From Szabonella alba (GTDB lineage Bacteria; Pseudomonadota; Alphaproteobacteria; Rhodobacterales; Rhodobacteraceae): DNA of 64,000 nt. This document shows, in pieces, positions 29,171-38,503 of the stretch (the first letter of the stretch is position 1; each line of letters starts with the position of its first letter). The stretch is from positions 248,001-312,000 of the forward strand of contig NZ_JAESVN010000004.1 of assembly GCF_016765775.1 (NCBI RefSeq), in the 5' to 3' direction. The notes under the pieces were generated by a model, which worked only from the letters and a program-made list of their open reading frames with translations, searched no databases and was not told the DNA's origin. The position numbers were made by a program, and so were the translations under genes.

Positions 29171-29923
29171 ATGCGCCCCCTGTTCTTTCGTCCCCTGACC
29201 GCCGGTCTTGCCGCCCTTCTGCTGACCGCGCCAGCGCTTCAGGCCGAAATGACCGATGCCGAGCGGGAAAGTTTCCGCGCCGAGATCCGCGCCTATCTGC
29301 TGGAAAATCCCGAGGTTCTGATGGAGGCGATCGGCGTTCTGGAAGACCGCCGCGCCACCGAGGCGGTTGCCAATGACGTGGCCCTTGTGGACAGCAATTC
29401 CGCCGAGATCTTCACCGATCCGGCAAGCTGGTCCGGCGGCAATCCGGATGGCGATGTGACCGTGGTGGAATTCGTCGATTATCGCTGCGGCTATTGCCGC
29501 CGTGCGCATGACGAAGTGACCGAACTTGTGGCAAGTGATGGCAATATCCGGCTGGTTTTCAAGGAATTTCCGATCCTTGGCGAGGCCTCGGAACTTTCGT
29601 CGCGCTTTGCCATCTCGGTGCTGCAACTGGAAGGCGCGGATCATTACAAGACCGTGCATGATGCGCTGATCGCCCATCAAGGAGACGTGACGCCCGAGGC
29701 GCTGAACCAGATCGGAACGGATGCGGGGCTGGGCGATGTGGCCGCCGTCATGGAGCATATGACCAGCGACGACGTAACCGGGGTGATCGCGGCAAACCAT
29801 GCGCTGGGGCAACGGCTGGGCATCAACGGCACGCCGACCTTCGTGGTCGATAGCACGATGCTGCGCGGCTATGTGCCGCTGGACGCGATGCGCCAGGTGG
29901 TCGAGGAAGAGCGCGCGGGCTGA
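29171..29923 (+). CDS. DsbA-family periplasmic thiol-disulfide oxidoreductase
   Basis: The 250-residue protein has a cleavable signal peptide (about 1-24, ALLLTAPALQA), an N-terminal helical segment (RAEIRAYLLENPEVLMEAIG) and a thioredoxin-fold DsbA domain with the redox motif CGYC in DYRCGYCRRAH and the cis-proline in NGTPTFVVD. This is the BdbD/ScsC-like subclass rather than classical DsbA. The start at 29171 follows GGAG at 29161-29164; a longer in-frame reading would overlap the divergent aminotransferase gene. No DsbB partner is in the window. Confidence 0.92.
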   Translation: MRPLFFRPLTAGLAALLLTAPALQAEMTDAERESFRAEIRAYLLENPEVLMEAIGVLEDRRATEAVANDVALVDSNSAEIFTDPASWSGGNPDGDVTVVEFVDYRCGYCRRAHDEVTELVASDGNIRLVFKEFPILGEASELSSRFAISVLQLEGADHYKTVHDALIAHQGDVTPEALNQIGTDAGLGDVAAVMEHMTSDDVTGVIAANHALGQRLGINGTPTFVVDSTMLRGYVPLDAMRQVVEEERAG

Positions 29924-29971
29924 TCGTCCAGCCCCGGCCCGGATTTCCCCGGCCCGGAGTTTCCTAAAAGC

Positions 29972-31099
29972 CTATTCGGCGGCTTCGGCCGCCGTTTCCG
30001 CTTCGATCCGGGCGGCCTTTTCCTCGACCAGTTCAACGATATGGTCGATCATCTGGTCATTCGACAGTTTATGTGCCTGTTTCCCGGCCAGATAGACCAT
30101 GCCCGACCCGGCCCCACCCCCGGTAAAGCCGATATCGGTCATCAGCGCCTCACCGGGGCCGTTCACCACGCAGCCGATAATCGACAGGCTCATCGAGGTG
30201 GTGACATGGGCCAGCCGGTCCTCAAGCGCGGAAACGGTCTTGATGACATCGAAGCCCTGACGCGCGCAGCTTGGGCAGGAAATGATCGTGACCCCCCGAT
30301 GCCGCAGGCCCAGCGATTTCAGGATCTCGAACCCGACCTTGACCTCTTCCACCGGATCGGCGGACAGGCTGACGCGGATCGTGTCGCCGATCCCGGCCCA
30401 AAGCAGATTGCCCAGCCCCACCGCCGATTTCACCGTGCCCGAGACCAGCCCCCCCGCCTCGGTGATGCCCAGATGGATCGGGGCATCGGTCGCCTCGGCA
30501 AGCTGCTGATAGGCGGCGGCGGCAAGGAAGACATCCGAGGCTTTGACCGAAATCTTGAACTCGTGGAAGTCGTGATCCTGCAGCAGCTTGATATGGTCAA
30601 GCCCGCTTTCGACCATCGCATCCGGGCAAGGCTCGGCGTATTTTTCCAGCAGATGGCGTTCCAGCGATCCGGCATTGACCCCGATGCGGATGGAACAGCC
30701 GTGATCCTTGGCCGCGCGCACCACCTCGGCCACGCGCTTGGCATCGCCGATATTGCCGGGGTTGATGCGCAGGCAGGCGGCCCCCGCCTCGGCGGCCTCG
30801 ATCGCGCGTTTGTAATGGAAATGGATGTCAGCGACGATCGGCACCGGGCTTTCGGCGACGATCTCACGCAGGGCGCGGGTGCTGTCCTGATCGGGGGTCG
30901 AGATGCGCACGATATCGGCCCCCGCCACCGCGCAGCGCTGCACCTGTTCCAGCGTCGCCTTGACATCTGACGTGATCGTATTGGTCATGGTCTGCACCGA
31001 AATCGGCGCATCCCCCCCGACCAGAACCTTGCCGACGCGGATCTGGCGCGATTTGCGCCGTTCGATGTTGCGCCAGGGGCGGATCGGATTATGCGACAT
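29972..31099 (-). CDS. ispG: 4-hydroxy-3-methylbut-2-en-1-yl diphosphate synthase (flavodoxin)
   Basis: IspG (375 residues) makes HMBPP in the MEP isoprenoid pathway with a [4Fe-4S] cluster. The TIM-barrel N terminus starts with [19 protein letters not shown]; the cluster ligands are CPSC in [14 protein letters not shown] and CVVNGPGEA. The C-terminal tail is Glu/Ala-rich. It lies 107 nt downstream of a RodZ-like gene on the same strand, an arrangement often seen in proteobacteria. Confidence 0.97.
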   Translation of the reverse strand: MSHNPIRPWRNIERRKSRQIRVGKVLVGGDAPISVQTMTNTITSDVKATLEQVQRCAVAGADIVRISTPDQDSTRALREIVAESPVPIVADIHFHYKRAIEAAEAGAACLRINPGNIGDAKRVAEVVRAAKDHGCSIRIGVNAGSLERHLLEKYAEPCPDAMVESGLDHIKLLQDHDFHEFKISVKASDVFLAAAAYQQLAEATDAPIHLGITEAGGLVSGTVKSAVGLGNLLWAGIGDTIRVSLSADPVEEVKVGFEILKSLGLRHRGVTIISCPSCARQGFDVIKTVSALEDRLAHVTTSMSLSIIGCVVNGPGEALMTDIGFTGGGAGSGMVYLAGKQAHKLSNDQMIDHIVELVEEKAARIEAETAAEAAE

Positions 31100-31206
31100 G
31101 GGACTATCCTCGGGTCAGCGTCGCGCCAGAGATAATCCCCTCAACGCGCCGGGACAACCCGCAGTCGCGCGACTGTGGCAGGCGGCGCGAGAAACGTTCA
31201 GCAGGA

Positions 31207-32415
31207 TCAGGGTTCGGCAGCGACCTCGGCCACATTGACGAAACGCGCCAGATCGGCATCGCCGTCCAGATCGGCCAATGCGAAACTTTCGGTCAACGAT
31301 TCCGGCGAAAGCTGCAGGTTCTTGACCACCTGCGCGCCGGGTGCTGCGGGGCCATAGGTTTCCCCCCGCACCGCAAAATAGACCGAACCGGAATTGCCCG
31401 CCCGCAGAACCGGAGGGTTTTCCATCGCGGGCACGGTATAGCGTTCACCGGCATCAAGGTTCTTTTCAAACAGGACCGTGCCATCCGAGGCCTGCACGCG
31501 CACCCAGGCCGGGCGCACGGCCAGAATCTCGACCTCGGGCGCATCGGCGGCCACGACGCGCACATCGGCGGCAATCTGTTCGGCAATCTCATCCACCGGA
31601 CCCTCGGCAACAGTCGCGGTCCGGTCGCCCTGACGCGGGTCGATGGCCGAAATCGGCCCGTCGCGCGCGGTCAGAACCGGCACATCCAGCGCCTGCGGGC
31701 GGTAAAGACGATCCAGTTGATCGGGTCGCACGGTTCCGGCGGCGGCAAGCTGCGGCTCGCCCACCACGGGTTCTGCAATCTCCTCGGGCGCTGAGCGCAC
31801 CAGCGGTGCAGCGCCGCCCTGAACATTGCCCAAGGGGTCAATCTCGGCCACGACCTGCGGTGCCTGATCGACCGGGGCCAGTTGCACGCGCTGGACTTCC
31901 TGCAGCACCGACCAGCCGCCATAGCCGATGACGGTGATCAGGCCCAGCAGCACCAGAACCGACCCGACCGCGCCTGGTTCCAGCCGTGCAAAGACCGATT
32001 CCCCGCGCGGCACGAAGGTTGCATTCGGATCGCCCAGCGGATCGCCCGACCGGGCCGCACGGGCCCGCGTGATCCGCGCAGGCGACGCCGCTGCCGCCAT
32101 GCCATGCGCCATGGTGAAATTGGCCTCATGGCAGAATTTCGCAAAAGCCCAGTCCGGATCCATGCCCAGATAGCGCGCATAGGACCGCACATAGCCCGCG
32201 ATGAAGCCCTGGGTTTCAAAGGCGGAAACATCGCAATTCTCGATCGCGGCAACATAGGTTGCCTTGATCTTGAGCTCACGCTGCACATCCAGAAGCGATT
32301 TTCCGAGCGTCGCGCGCTCACCGCGCATCAAATCGCCAAGACGCAGGTCAAAGTCGTCAAAGCCTTTTGGCTTTGCGACTTCAGACGTCGAAGGCTCTTT
32401 CCTTCGCCCGATCAT
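31207..32415 (-). CDS. RodZ-like protein: HTH, single TM helix, DUF4115 domain
   Basis: The 402-residue protein combines a cytoplasmic HTH_25 domain (about 24-95, LGDLMRGERATLGKSLLDVQ and YVAAIENCD), a membrane helix at 149-170 and a periplasmic DUF4115 domain near the C terminus (WVRVQASDGTVLFEKNLDAG). This is the layout of RodZ, which links MreB to the rod-wall machinery; no mreB is in the window, so the role is by analogy. The ATG at 32415 is chosen over an in-frame upstream ATG whose extra 30 residues cover an AT-rich, promoter-like stretch. Confidence 0.88.
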   Translation of the reverse strand: MIGRRKEPSTSEVAKPKGFDDFDLRLGDLMRGERATLGKSLLDVQRELKIKATYVAAIENCDVSAFETQGFIAGYVRSYARYLGMDPDWAFAKFCHEANFTMAHGMAAAASPARITRARAARSGDPLGDPNATFVPRGESVFARLEPGAVGSVLVLLGLITVIGYGGWSVLQEVQRVQLAPVDQAPQVVAEIDPLGNVQGGAAPLVRSAPEEIAEPVVGEPQLAAAGTVRPDQLDRLYRPQALDVPVLTARDGPISAIDPRQGDRTATVAEGPVDEIAEQIAADVRVVAADAPEVEILAVRPAWVRVQASDGTVLFEKNLDAGERYTVPAMENPPVLRAGNSGSVYFAVRGETYGPAAPGAQVVKNLQLSPESLTESFALADLDGDADLARFVNVAEVAAEP

Positions 32416-32532
32416 GCGTGATGCCCGTCCCCTGCCCCTGCCGGCGCGAGTCGATTTCAGCGCCGACTCGCTCTGTTCCGTATTTGGGAAAACGTAACAC
32501 AACACAAGTTTGTTTGCACATGCAGAAGAAGA

Positions 32533-33762
32533 TCAGGCGCTTGCCTCGGCACGATTCAGCGCACAATGCCGCCAGAGTGCATCCATAGCGGTCACAACTG
32601 CGTCAATGCGCCGCGAATCATGCACAGGAGAGGGCGTGAAGCGCAGCCGTTCCGTGCCGCGTGGCACGGTGGGAAAGTTGATCGGCTGGACATAGATGCC
32701 GAACTGTTCCAGCAGCATGTCCGACAGCATCTTGCAATGGACCGGATCACCAACATGGACCGGGACGATATGCGACCCGTGGTCGATGATCGGCAGCCCC
32801 AGTCCCTTGAGCCGCATTTTCAGGATCCGCGCATGCAACTGCTGCGCATCGCGCAGCGCCTGCCCTTCGGCCCCTTTCAGCACCCGGATCGAGGCCGTGG
32901 CCCCCGCCGCCACCGCAGGCGGCATGGACGAGGTGAAGATGAATCCCGGCGCATAGGACCGGATCGCATCCACCATCCGTGCCGAGGCCGCGATATAGCC
33001 GCCCGCCACACCCACCGCCTTGGCCAGCGTCGCATTGATGATATCGATGCGCCCCATCAGGCCATCGCGTTCCGCAACCCCGGCGCCACGCGGGCCATAC
33101 ATGCCAACGGCATGGACCTCGTCGATATAGGTCAGCGCGCCGAATTCCTGTGCCAGATCGCAGATTTCCGCGATGGGGCCGAAATCGCCATCCATGGAAT
33201 AGATCGATTCGAAGGCAATCAGCTTGGATGCGGCCGGATCATCGGCGGCCAGCAATTCGCGCAGATGAGCCACGTCATTATGCCGGAAAATCCGTTTCGC
33301 ACCACCGTTGCGGCGCACGCCTTCGATCATCGAGGCATGGTTCAGCGCATCGGAATAGATGATCAGACCGGGAAACAGCTTGGGCAGGGTCGACAGCGTG
33401 GCGTCATTGGCGACATAGGCCGAGGTGAAGACCAGCGCCGCCTCCTTGTGATGCAGATCGGCCAGCTCCGCCTCCAGCGCCTTGTGATAGACGGTCGTGC
33501 CGGAAATGTTGCGCGTGCCGCCCGAACCGGCACCCGTCGCCTCGATCGCGGCCTGCATCGCGGCCAGAACCGCCGGATGCTGCCCCATGCCCAGATAATC
33601 ATTGCCGCACCAGACGGTGATCTCGGCCTCACGGCCATCGGGCCTGCGCCACAGCGCGGTGGGAAACTGCCCCTTACGGCGTTCGATGTCGATGAAGGTG
33701 CGGTAGCGGCCTTCCTCATGCAGACGGTTCAGGGCGGCTTCGAGGGCCTGATCGTAATCCAT
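32533..33762 (-). CDS. hemA: 5-aminolevulinate synthase
   Basis: This 409-residue PLP enzyme condenses glycine and succinyl-CoA to 5-aminolevulinate, the first step of tetrapyrrole synthesis by the C4 route of alphaproteobacteria. [26 protein letters not shown] and the PLP lysine Lys248 in [13 protein letters not shown] match the family; Lys248 is the position known for Rhodobacter ALAS. The ATG at 33762 follows GGAGAAGCGC. An FNR-like site 65-78 nt upstream suggests oxygen control. Confidence 0.97.
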   Translation of the reverse strand: MDYDQALEAALNRLHEEGRYRTFIDIERRKGQFPTALWRRPDGREAEITVWCGNDYLGMGQHPAVLAAMQAAIEATGAGSGGTRNISGTTVYHKALEAELADLHHKEAALVFTSAYVANDATLSTLPKLFPGLIIYSDALNHASMIEGVRRNGGAKRIFRHNDVAHLRELLAADDPAASKLIAFESIYSMDGDFGPIAEICDLAQEFGALTYIDEVHAVGMYGPRGAGVAERDGLMGRIDIINATLAKAVGVAGGYIAASARMVDAIRSYAPGFIFTSSMPPAVAAGATASIRVLKGAEGQALRDAQQLHARILKMRLKGLGLPIIDHGSHIVPVHVGDPVHCKMLSDMLLEQFGIYVQPINFPTVPRGTERLRFTPSPVHDSRRIDAVVTAMDALWRHCALNRAEASA

Positions 33763-33826
33763 GCGCTTCTCCCGGAGCCCGGATGCCGGGCGTAGGTAAC
33801 ATTCGCACCCCTCGGGGCGTTCTTCC

Positions 33827-33840
33827 TTGATATTCAACAA
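33827..33840. promoter_or_regulatory. FNR/FnrL-like site upstream of hemA
   Basis: TTGAT-ATTC-AACAA matches 9 of 10 fixed positions of the FNR consensus TTGAT-N4-ATCAA. It lies 65-78 nt upstream of the hemA start, and hemA of Rhodobacter relatives is known to respond to FnrL. Single-site match, not tested statistically. Confidence 0.5.
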
Positions 33841-33867
33841 ATGCGATATGGAACAGGGGTCAATTTG

Positions 33868-33908
33868 CCGCGCGCCCCAAAGGGCCGTTGCGCCTTGGGG
33901 CCGCGCGG
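33868..33908 (-). terminator. Strong hairpin downstream of the secreted unknown
   Basis: The arms CCGCGCG-CCCCAAAGG and CCTTGGGG-C-CGCGCGG pair with two single-base bulges, just after the stop of the gene at 33921. No T-run follows on the minus strand, so termination may be imperfect or Rho-assisted. It lies between that gene and hemA. Confidence 0.55.
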
Positions 33909-33920
33909 CGGGAAATCCGG

Positions 33921-34502
33921 TCAGTCGGCAACGGCAATGGTGCAGTCATTGCCGCCCTTGGCCGCGCAGGCATTGATCGCGACGCGCTGCGCGTTGTCGC
34001 CCTGCCCCAGGGCCCAGGCCCCTGTCGCGGGTGAGATGGCCATCGCCCTTGTGCCACGTCGGCCATAGTCCTTGTCCAGCGCCGCCGTCGCCTCGACCGA
34101 CAGCGTGAAGGCACGCGATTCCCATTTCGCGGGGCGGACAAGCGCCACGATTTCACAGGCACGCCCGCCCTTGCGCGCGGCATTGCAGCGATCCAGCGCA
34201 ACCTTTGACGCGGCCTCGGTCGAATGCTGATTCGCGACCAGCATGGTCGCCTCGGATTTCAGCAATTCCTCATCCGGGGCAATCGCGACAGCGGCATGAT
34301 AGGCATAGCTTTCCGCCACCTGCCGCAACAGTCCGGCATCCTCGGCGCTGACGCCTTGCACGGGCAGCATTTCCACCGTCACGCCCCGCACCCCGAAAAG
34401 CTGCGCCTTGGCGGTCCGGCTGTCCAGTGGCTGGGCCAGCGCCGCCCCTGCCCCGGCCATAAGTGCTGCCGCCCCGATCGCGCCAAAAATTCCGTTCCGC
34501 AT
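33921..34502 (-). CDS. Secreted protein of unknown function
   Basis: The 193-residue protein has a signal peptide (about 1-23, [12 protein letters not shown]). The mature part ends with [18 protein letters not shown] and [19 protein letters not shown], which resembles the DUF4189 pattern (a small periplasmic domain with paired cysteines). Four cysteines in the mature part could form two disulfides. AGGAG lies 8 nt before the ATG. It precedes hemA on the same strand, with a strong hairpin between. I cannot assign a function; the position should not be read as evidence of a haem role. Confidence 0.75.
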   Translation of the reverse strand: MRNGIFGAIGAAALMAGAGAALAQPLDSRTAKAQLFGVRGVTVEMLPVQGVSAEDAGLLRQVAESYAYHAAVAIAPDEELLKSEATMLVANQHSTEAASKVALDRCNAARKGGRACEIVALVRPAKWESRAFTLSVEATAALDKDYGRRGTRAMAISPATGAWALGQGDNAQRVAINACAAKGGNDCTIAVAD

Positions 34503-34709
34503 CAGAAATACTCCTTACCTGTCCCCTGCCAATCCATAGCCTGTCCCGCACCCGGTTGACAGGGGGAGGCCGCCCCCGGCGTCGCCCGCAGCGTTATTCC
34601 GGCAAGGGATTGCCGGTGCTCTCCTGCCCGGTTCTGACGCGCCCCCCATGCACCATCGGGGTGCCCTGAGCTTCCGGGCACCCCGCGCCCCCTCTCCGCG
34701 TTTTCCGCC

Positions 34710-34738
34710 TTGACGCCCCTCTGGACCGCCGCTATCCG
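34710..34738 (+). promoter_or_regulatory. Promoter of tRNA-Asp
   Basis: TTGACG (34710-34715) and TATCCG (34733-34738) are 17 nt apart and end 11 nt before the tRNA 5' end, the expected layout of a housekeeping-sigma tRNA promoter. Confidence 0.7.
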
Positions 34739-34749
34739 TCCTCCATCGC

Positions 34750-34826
34750 GCGGTTGTAGCTCAGTTGGTTAGAGTACCGGCCTGTCACGCCGGGGGTCGC
34801 GGGTTCGAGCCCCGTCAACCGCGCCA
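34750..34826 (+). tRNA. tRNA-Asp (anticodon GTC)
   Basis: All four arms fold: acceptor GCGGTTG (34750-34756) with CAACCGC (34816-34822), D arm beginning GCTC, anticodon stem CCGGC/GCCGG around the loop CTGTCAC with GTC at 34784-34786, and T arm GGGTTCGAGCCCC. CCA is encoded at 34824-34826. I see no repeated 3' end downstream, so no integrated element uses it as an attachment site. Confidence 0.97.
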
Positions 34827-35063
34827 CTTCCCCCCATTCCGATCTTTTGATGATCATTAAGGGCTTCGCCCTGCTGATCCCATGCGCTCTGACCGTGAAC
34901 AGTTCCACTGACGCAGTGCCTGCGGCGAACCTCACTCGTGCCAGATCCCCACTTTGCAACGCATCCGGCGCGATCTGCCGACCGGGCCTGCACAGGAAAT
35001 GGCCCGACCGAGGTGATCCCCGAATCGGGCCATTGGGGAGGGCGGCTTGCAGGCCGGCCCCCG

Positions 35064-36365
35064 TTACTCCGCCGCCTTCGCCATCGGATTGTTGGGATGG
35101 GTCGTCCAGTTGGCATAATCGCTGACCACCTGCCCCGTGCGCGGATCGGTCGCCCCCTTGGCCATCGGCTCCATCGTGATGCAGTTTTCCACGGGGCAAA
35201 CGTTGACACACAGATTGCAGGCCACGCATTCGGCGTCATTGACCTCGAACACCCGGCCCGGATGCATCCAGATCGCCTGATGGCTGGTATCCTCACAGGC
35301 CGCATAGCAGCGCCCGCATTTGATGCAGGCATCCTGATCAATCTTTGCCTTCGCGACATAATTGAGGTTCAGGAACTGCCAGTCGGTGACATTCGGCACC
35401 GCGCGCCCCACCAGATCGGCGGTGGAGGTCATGCCCTTTTCATCCATGTATTGCGACAGGCCCGAAATCATTTCCTGCACGACCTTGAACCCATAGGTCA
35501 TGGCCGCCGTGCAGACCTGCACATTGCCCGCGCCAAGCGCCATGAATTCCGCCGCATCGCGCCATGTCGTCACCCCGCCGATGCCGGAAATCGGCAGGCC
35601 CCGGGTTTCGGCCGAACGGGCAATCTCGGCCACCATGTTCAGCGCAATGGGTTTCACCGCCGGGCCGCAATAGCCGCCATGCGCGCCCTTGCCGTCGATC
35701 ATCGGTTCGGGGCTGAACGTGTCCAGATTGACCGCCGTGATCGAGTTGATCGTGTTGATCAGGCTGACCGCATCCGCCCCGCCGCTTTTCGCCGCCTCGG
35801 CGGGTTTGCGGATATCGGCGATGTTCGGCGTCAGTTTCACGATGCAGGGCATGCGGCTGTATTGCTTCACCCAGCGGGTGACCATCTCGATATATTCGGG
35901 CACCTGCCCGACGGCTGCCCCCATGCCGCGCTCGCTCATGCCATGGGGGCAGCCGAAATTCAGCTCCACCCCGTCGGCACCGGTATCCTCGATCCGGGCA
36001 AGGATGTCCTTCCAGCTTTCCTCATCGCAGGGCACCATCAGGCTGATGACCAGTGCGCGGTCGGGCCAGTCGCGCTTCACCTGCTTGATCTCGCGCAGAT
36101 TCACCTCCAGCGGGCGGTCGGTGATCAGTTCGATATTGTTCAGCCCCAGAAGCCGCCGGTCCGCCCCCCAGACCGCGCCGTAGCGCGGCCCGTTGACATT
36201 GACGACGGGCGGGCCTTCGGACCCCAGCGTTTTCCAGACCACGCCGCCCCAGCCCGCTTCGAACGCGCGGCGGACATTGTATTCCTTGTCCGTCGGCGGG
36301 GCCGAGGCCAGCCAGAACGGGTTGGGGGATTTGATGCCGATGAAATCGGTTGTCAGATTTGCCAT
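35064..36365 (-). CDS. preA: NAD-dependent dihydropyrimidine dehydrogenase, PreA subunit
   Basis: PreA (433 residues) reduces uracil and thymine to their dihydro forms together with PreT. The N-terminal dihydroorotate-dehydrogenase-like barrel binds FMN, with the catalytic cysteine in NFGCPHGMSERGMG. The C terminus carries two ferredoxin-type [4Fe-4S] motifs, CIKCGRCYAAC and CVACNLCVNVCP. GGAGG lies upstream of the ATG at 36365. preT ends 11 nt before, so they form one operon. No dihydropyrimidinase or ureidopropionase is visible nearby. Confidence 0.95.
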   Translation of the reverse strand: MANLTTDFIGIKSPNPFWLASAPPTDKEYNVRRAFEAGWGGVVWKTLGSEGPPVVNVNGPRYGAVWGADRRLLGLNNIELITDRPLEVNLREIKQVKRDWPDRALVISLMVPCDEESWKDILARIEDTGADGVELNFGCPHGMSERGMGAAVGQVPEYIEMVTRWVKQYSRMPCIVKLTPNIADIRKPAEAAKSGGADAVSLINTINSITAVNLDTFSPEPMIDGKGAHGGYCGPAVKPIALNMVAEIARSAETRGLPISGIGGVTTWRDAAEFMALGAGNVQVCTAAMTYGFKVVQEMISGLSQYMDEKGMTSTADLVGRAVPNVTDWQFLNLNYVAKAKIDQDACIKCGRCYAACEDTSHQAIWMHPGRVFEVNDAECVACNLCVNVCPVENCITMEPMAKGATDPRTGQVVSDYANWTTHPNNPMAKAAE

Positions 36366-36376
36366 GATTTCCTCCC

Positions 36377-37696
36377 TCAGCCCATCAGGCTGGCATGAAT
36401 GGCCTCGGCGGCGTCGCGGCCCTGCGCCACGGCGGTGACGGTCAGATCCTCACCACCGCCGGTGCAGTCGCCCCCGGCCCAGACCCCGGCAAGCCCGGTT
36501 TCGGCAGCGATTTTCGAGCCGTCCCGCGACAGCCCATCGGGCAGCGCCCCCAGTTTCTGGCCGATGGCCTTGAACAGCTGATCGGCCTTCAGGCGGAAGG
36601 TCTCACCGGTCTGCGACAGGCCCCCCGCGCCTTCGACGGTATAGGCGAACTCCACTTCGCGCAGCGCGCCATTGCCATGAATGGCGACCGGGGCCGCGTT
36701 GCAGATGATCCGCACCCCGGCATTTTGCGCATGCTCCTGCTCATAGTCCGAGGCCGACATGCGGTCCTGTCCACGCCGGTAGACGATGCTGACGTTTTCC
36801 GCCCCCAGAAGCCGCGCCTGCACGGCGGCATCCACCGCCGTCATGCCGCCGCCGATCACCACGACATCGCGCCCGACGGGAATCGCCGCGCGGTCGGGCT
36901 GCTGGCGCAAACCGGCGATGAAATCGACCGCATCCTGCACGCCGGGCAGATCCTCGCCCGCCGCGTTCAGCGCATTGACCCCGGCCAGACCCAGCCCCAG
37001 AAAGACCGCGTCATAGTCGGCCCGCAGCGCCTCAAGCGTCACATCGCGGCCCAGTTCGACGCCGCTGCGGATCTCGATGCCGCCAATGGCCAGCAGCCAG
37101 TCCACCTCGGCCTGCGCGAAATCGCCGACAGCCTTATACGAAGCGATGCCGTATTCGTTCAGCCCGCCGGGTTTTTCCCGCCGTTCCAGCACCACCACGT
37201 CATGCCCCCGCATCGCCAGACGATGCGCACAGGCCAGACCGGCAGGCCCGGCCCCCACCACCGCCACACGCTTTCCCGTCAGGGATGCGCGGGAATAGGG
37301 ATGCGGACCGGCCATCGCGTGATCGGTCGCAAAGCGCTGAAGCCGCCCGATCTCGACCGGTTTGCCCTCGGCGGTTTCACGCACACAGGCCTGTTCGCAC
37401 AGGGTTTCCGTCGGACAGACCCGCGCACACATGCCGCCAAGGATATTCTGATCCCAGATCGTGCGCGCCGCCGCGTCGGGTGTCCCTGTCGCGATCTGGC
37501 GGATGAACAGCGGAATGTCGATGGAGGTGGGGCAAGCCGTGATGCAGGGCGCATCATGGCAGAAATAACACCGGTCGGCGGCGACCTGCGCCTCATGCCG
37601 GTCCAGAGGCGGTGCATGATCGGAAAAGTTGCGGACATAGCTTTCGGCGGGCAGGCGTCCCGGCACGATGCCGGGCGTCAGCTGGCTGTTGGTCAC
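36377..37696 (-). CDS. preT: NAD-dependent dihydropyrimidine dehydrogenase, PreT subunit
   Basis: PreT (439 residues) carries electrons from NAD(P)H through FAD and iron-sulfur clusters to PreA. It has a glutamate-synthase-beta-like N terminus with CYFCHDAPCITACPTSID and GGMCARVCPTETLCEQACV, an FAD site VAVVGAGPAGLACAHRLA, and a nucleotide site VVVIGGGMTAVDAA. The start is GTG at 37696 with GGAGG at 37704-37708; a 20-residue upstream extension lacks support. It is divergent from accB with about 300 nt between. Confidence 0.94.
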   Translation of the reverse strand: MTNSQLTPGIVPGRLPAESYVRNFSDHAPPLDRHEAQVAADRCYFCHDAPCITACPTSIDIPLFIRQIATGTPDAAARTIWDQNILGGMCARVCPTETLCEQACVRETAEGKPVEIGRLQRFATDHAMAGPHPYSRASLTGKRVAVVGAGPAGLACAHRLAMRGHDVVVLERREKPGGLNEYGIASYKAVGDFAQAEVDWLLAIGGIEIRSGVELGRDVTLEALRADYDAVFLGLGLAGVNALNAAGEDLPGVQDAVDFIAGLRQQPDRAAIPVGRDVVVIGGGMTAVDAAVQARLLGAENVSIVYRRGQDRMSASDYEQEHAQNAGVRIICNAAPVAIHGNGALREVEFAYTVEGAGGLSQTGETFRLKADQLFKAIGQKLGALPDGLSRDGSKIAAETGLAGVWAGGDCTGGGEDLTVTAVAQGRDAAEAIHASLMG

Positions 37697-37996
37697 GGCA
37701 GGGCCTCCCTCGGTTTGTTCCAACCTTCTTTGCTGTGGATGGGAAAATGCTGCCATGGCCCCTGTTTTTTATCAAACGGTAAATTTTATCCCCCTGATAT
37801 TTTTCCGATCTGCCGCGTTCTGTTCCCCTGCCCTGCCGCAAATTCGGGCAGTCCTGCCCCGTCTGCAGGCCCTGCGAATGCAACTGGCGCTTTTCACCGC
37901 GCCTGTGCTGGCGTATAAGCGCCCCGATCAACGGGTGCGGGCCGCGACAGCGGACGGAACACGAAGCACCGGCAGGGACCGCCAATCGAGGACCAT
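37697..37996. other. Divergent promoter region between preT and accB
   Basis: The middle of this 300-nt spacer is AT-rich (about 37763-37812), unlike the surrounding DNA. On the minus strand GATAAA occurs twice with starts 17 nt apart (around 37768-37790). It should contain the promoters of both operons; I cannot assign exact boxes. Confidence 0.5.
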
Positions 37997-38491
37997 ATGA
38001 GCAAGACTTCCACCGATGCCGATGTCGCCTTCATCAAGGCGCTGGCCGAAATCCTGAACCAGAACGATCTGACCGAACTTTCGGTAAAGCGCGAGTATGG
38101 CGAGGATGACAGTCTCGACATCCGCGTGGTGAAACAGGTCAATATCGTGACGACGCACATGTCCGCACCGGTCGCGGCGCAGCCTGCGGCACCCCAGTCC
38201 GGGCCTGCCGTCACAGCACACGCAGGTGCGCCCGTGGCTGAGGATCCAGCACAGCATCCCGGTGCCGTGACTTCCCCCATGGTGGGCACGGTCTATCTGG
38301 CGGCCGAACCCGGCACGGCCCCTTTCGTGACCGTGGGATCCACCGTGACCGAAGGCCAGACCGTTCTGATCATCGAGGCGATGAAGACGATGAACCATAT
38401 CCCCGCGCCGCGCGCCGGGGTGGTCCGGCGCATTCTGGCCGAGGATGGCACGCCGGTCGAATATGGCGCGCCCCTGATGATCATCGAATAA
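37997..38491 (+). CDS. accB: Biotin carboxyl carrier protein of acetyl-CoA carboxylase
   Basis: BCCP (164 residues) carries the biotin that shuttles CO2 in malonyl-CoA synthesis. The N-terminal helical part is followed by an Ala/Pro-rich linker (about 55-90) and the biotinyl domain, with Lys130 in IIEAMKTMNHIPAP as the biotinylation site. GAGG is 6 nt before the ATG. accC follows after 12 nt. Confidence 0.97.
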   Translation: MSKTSTDADVAFIKALAEILNQNDLTELSVKREYGEDDSLDIRVVKQVNIVTTHMSAPVAAQPAAPQSGPAVTAHAGAPVAEDPAQHPGAVTSPMVGTVYLAAEPGTAPFVTVGSTVTEGQTVLIIEAMKTMNHIPAPRAGVVRRILAEDGTPVEYGAPLMIIE

Positions 38492-38503
38492 GGGCAGGAT
38501 CGC

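Noticed and set aside
34750-35063. tRNA-Asp as an integration site for a mobile element
   Set aside because: No repeat of the tRNA 3' end was seen downstream, no integrase gene is nearby, and the flanking genes are housekeeping.
34938-36398. 486-codon frame opposite preA, and a similar 507-codon frame opposite preT (36395-37918)
   Set aside because: Both are antisense shadows of well-conserved iron-sulfur flavoproteins.
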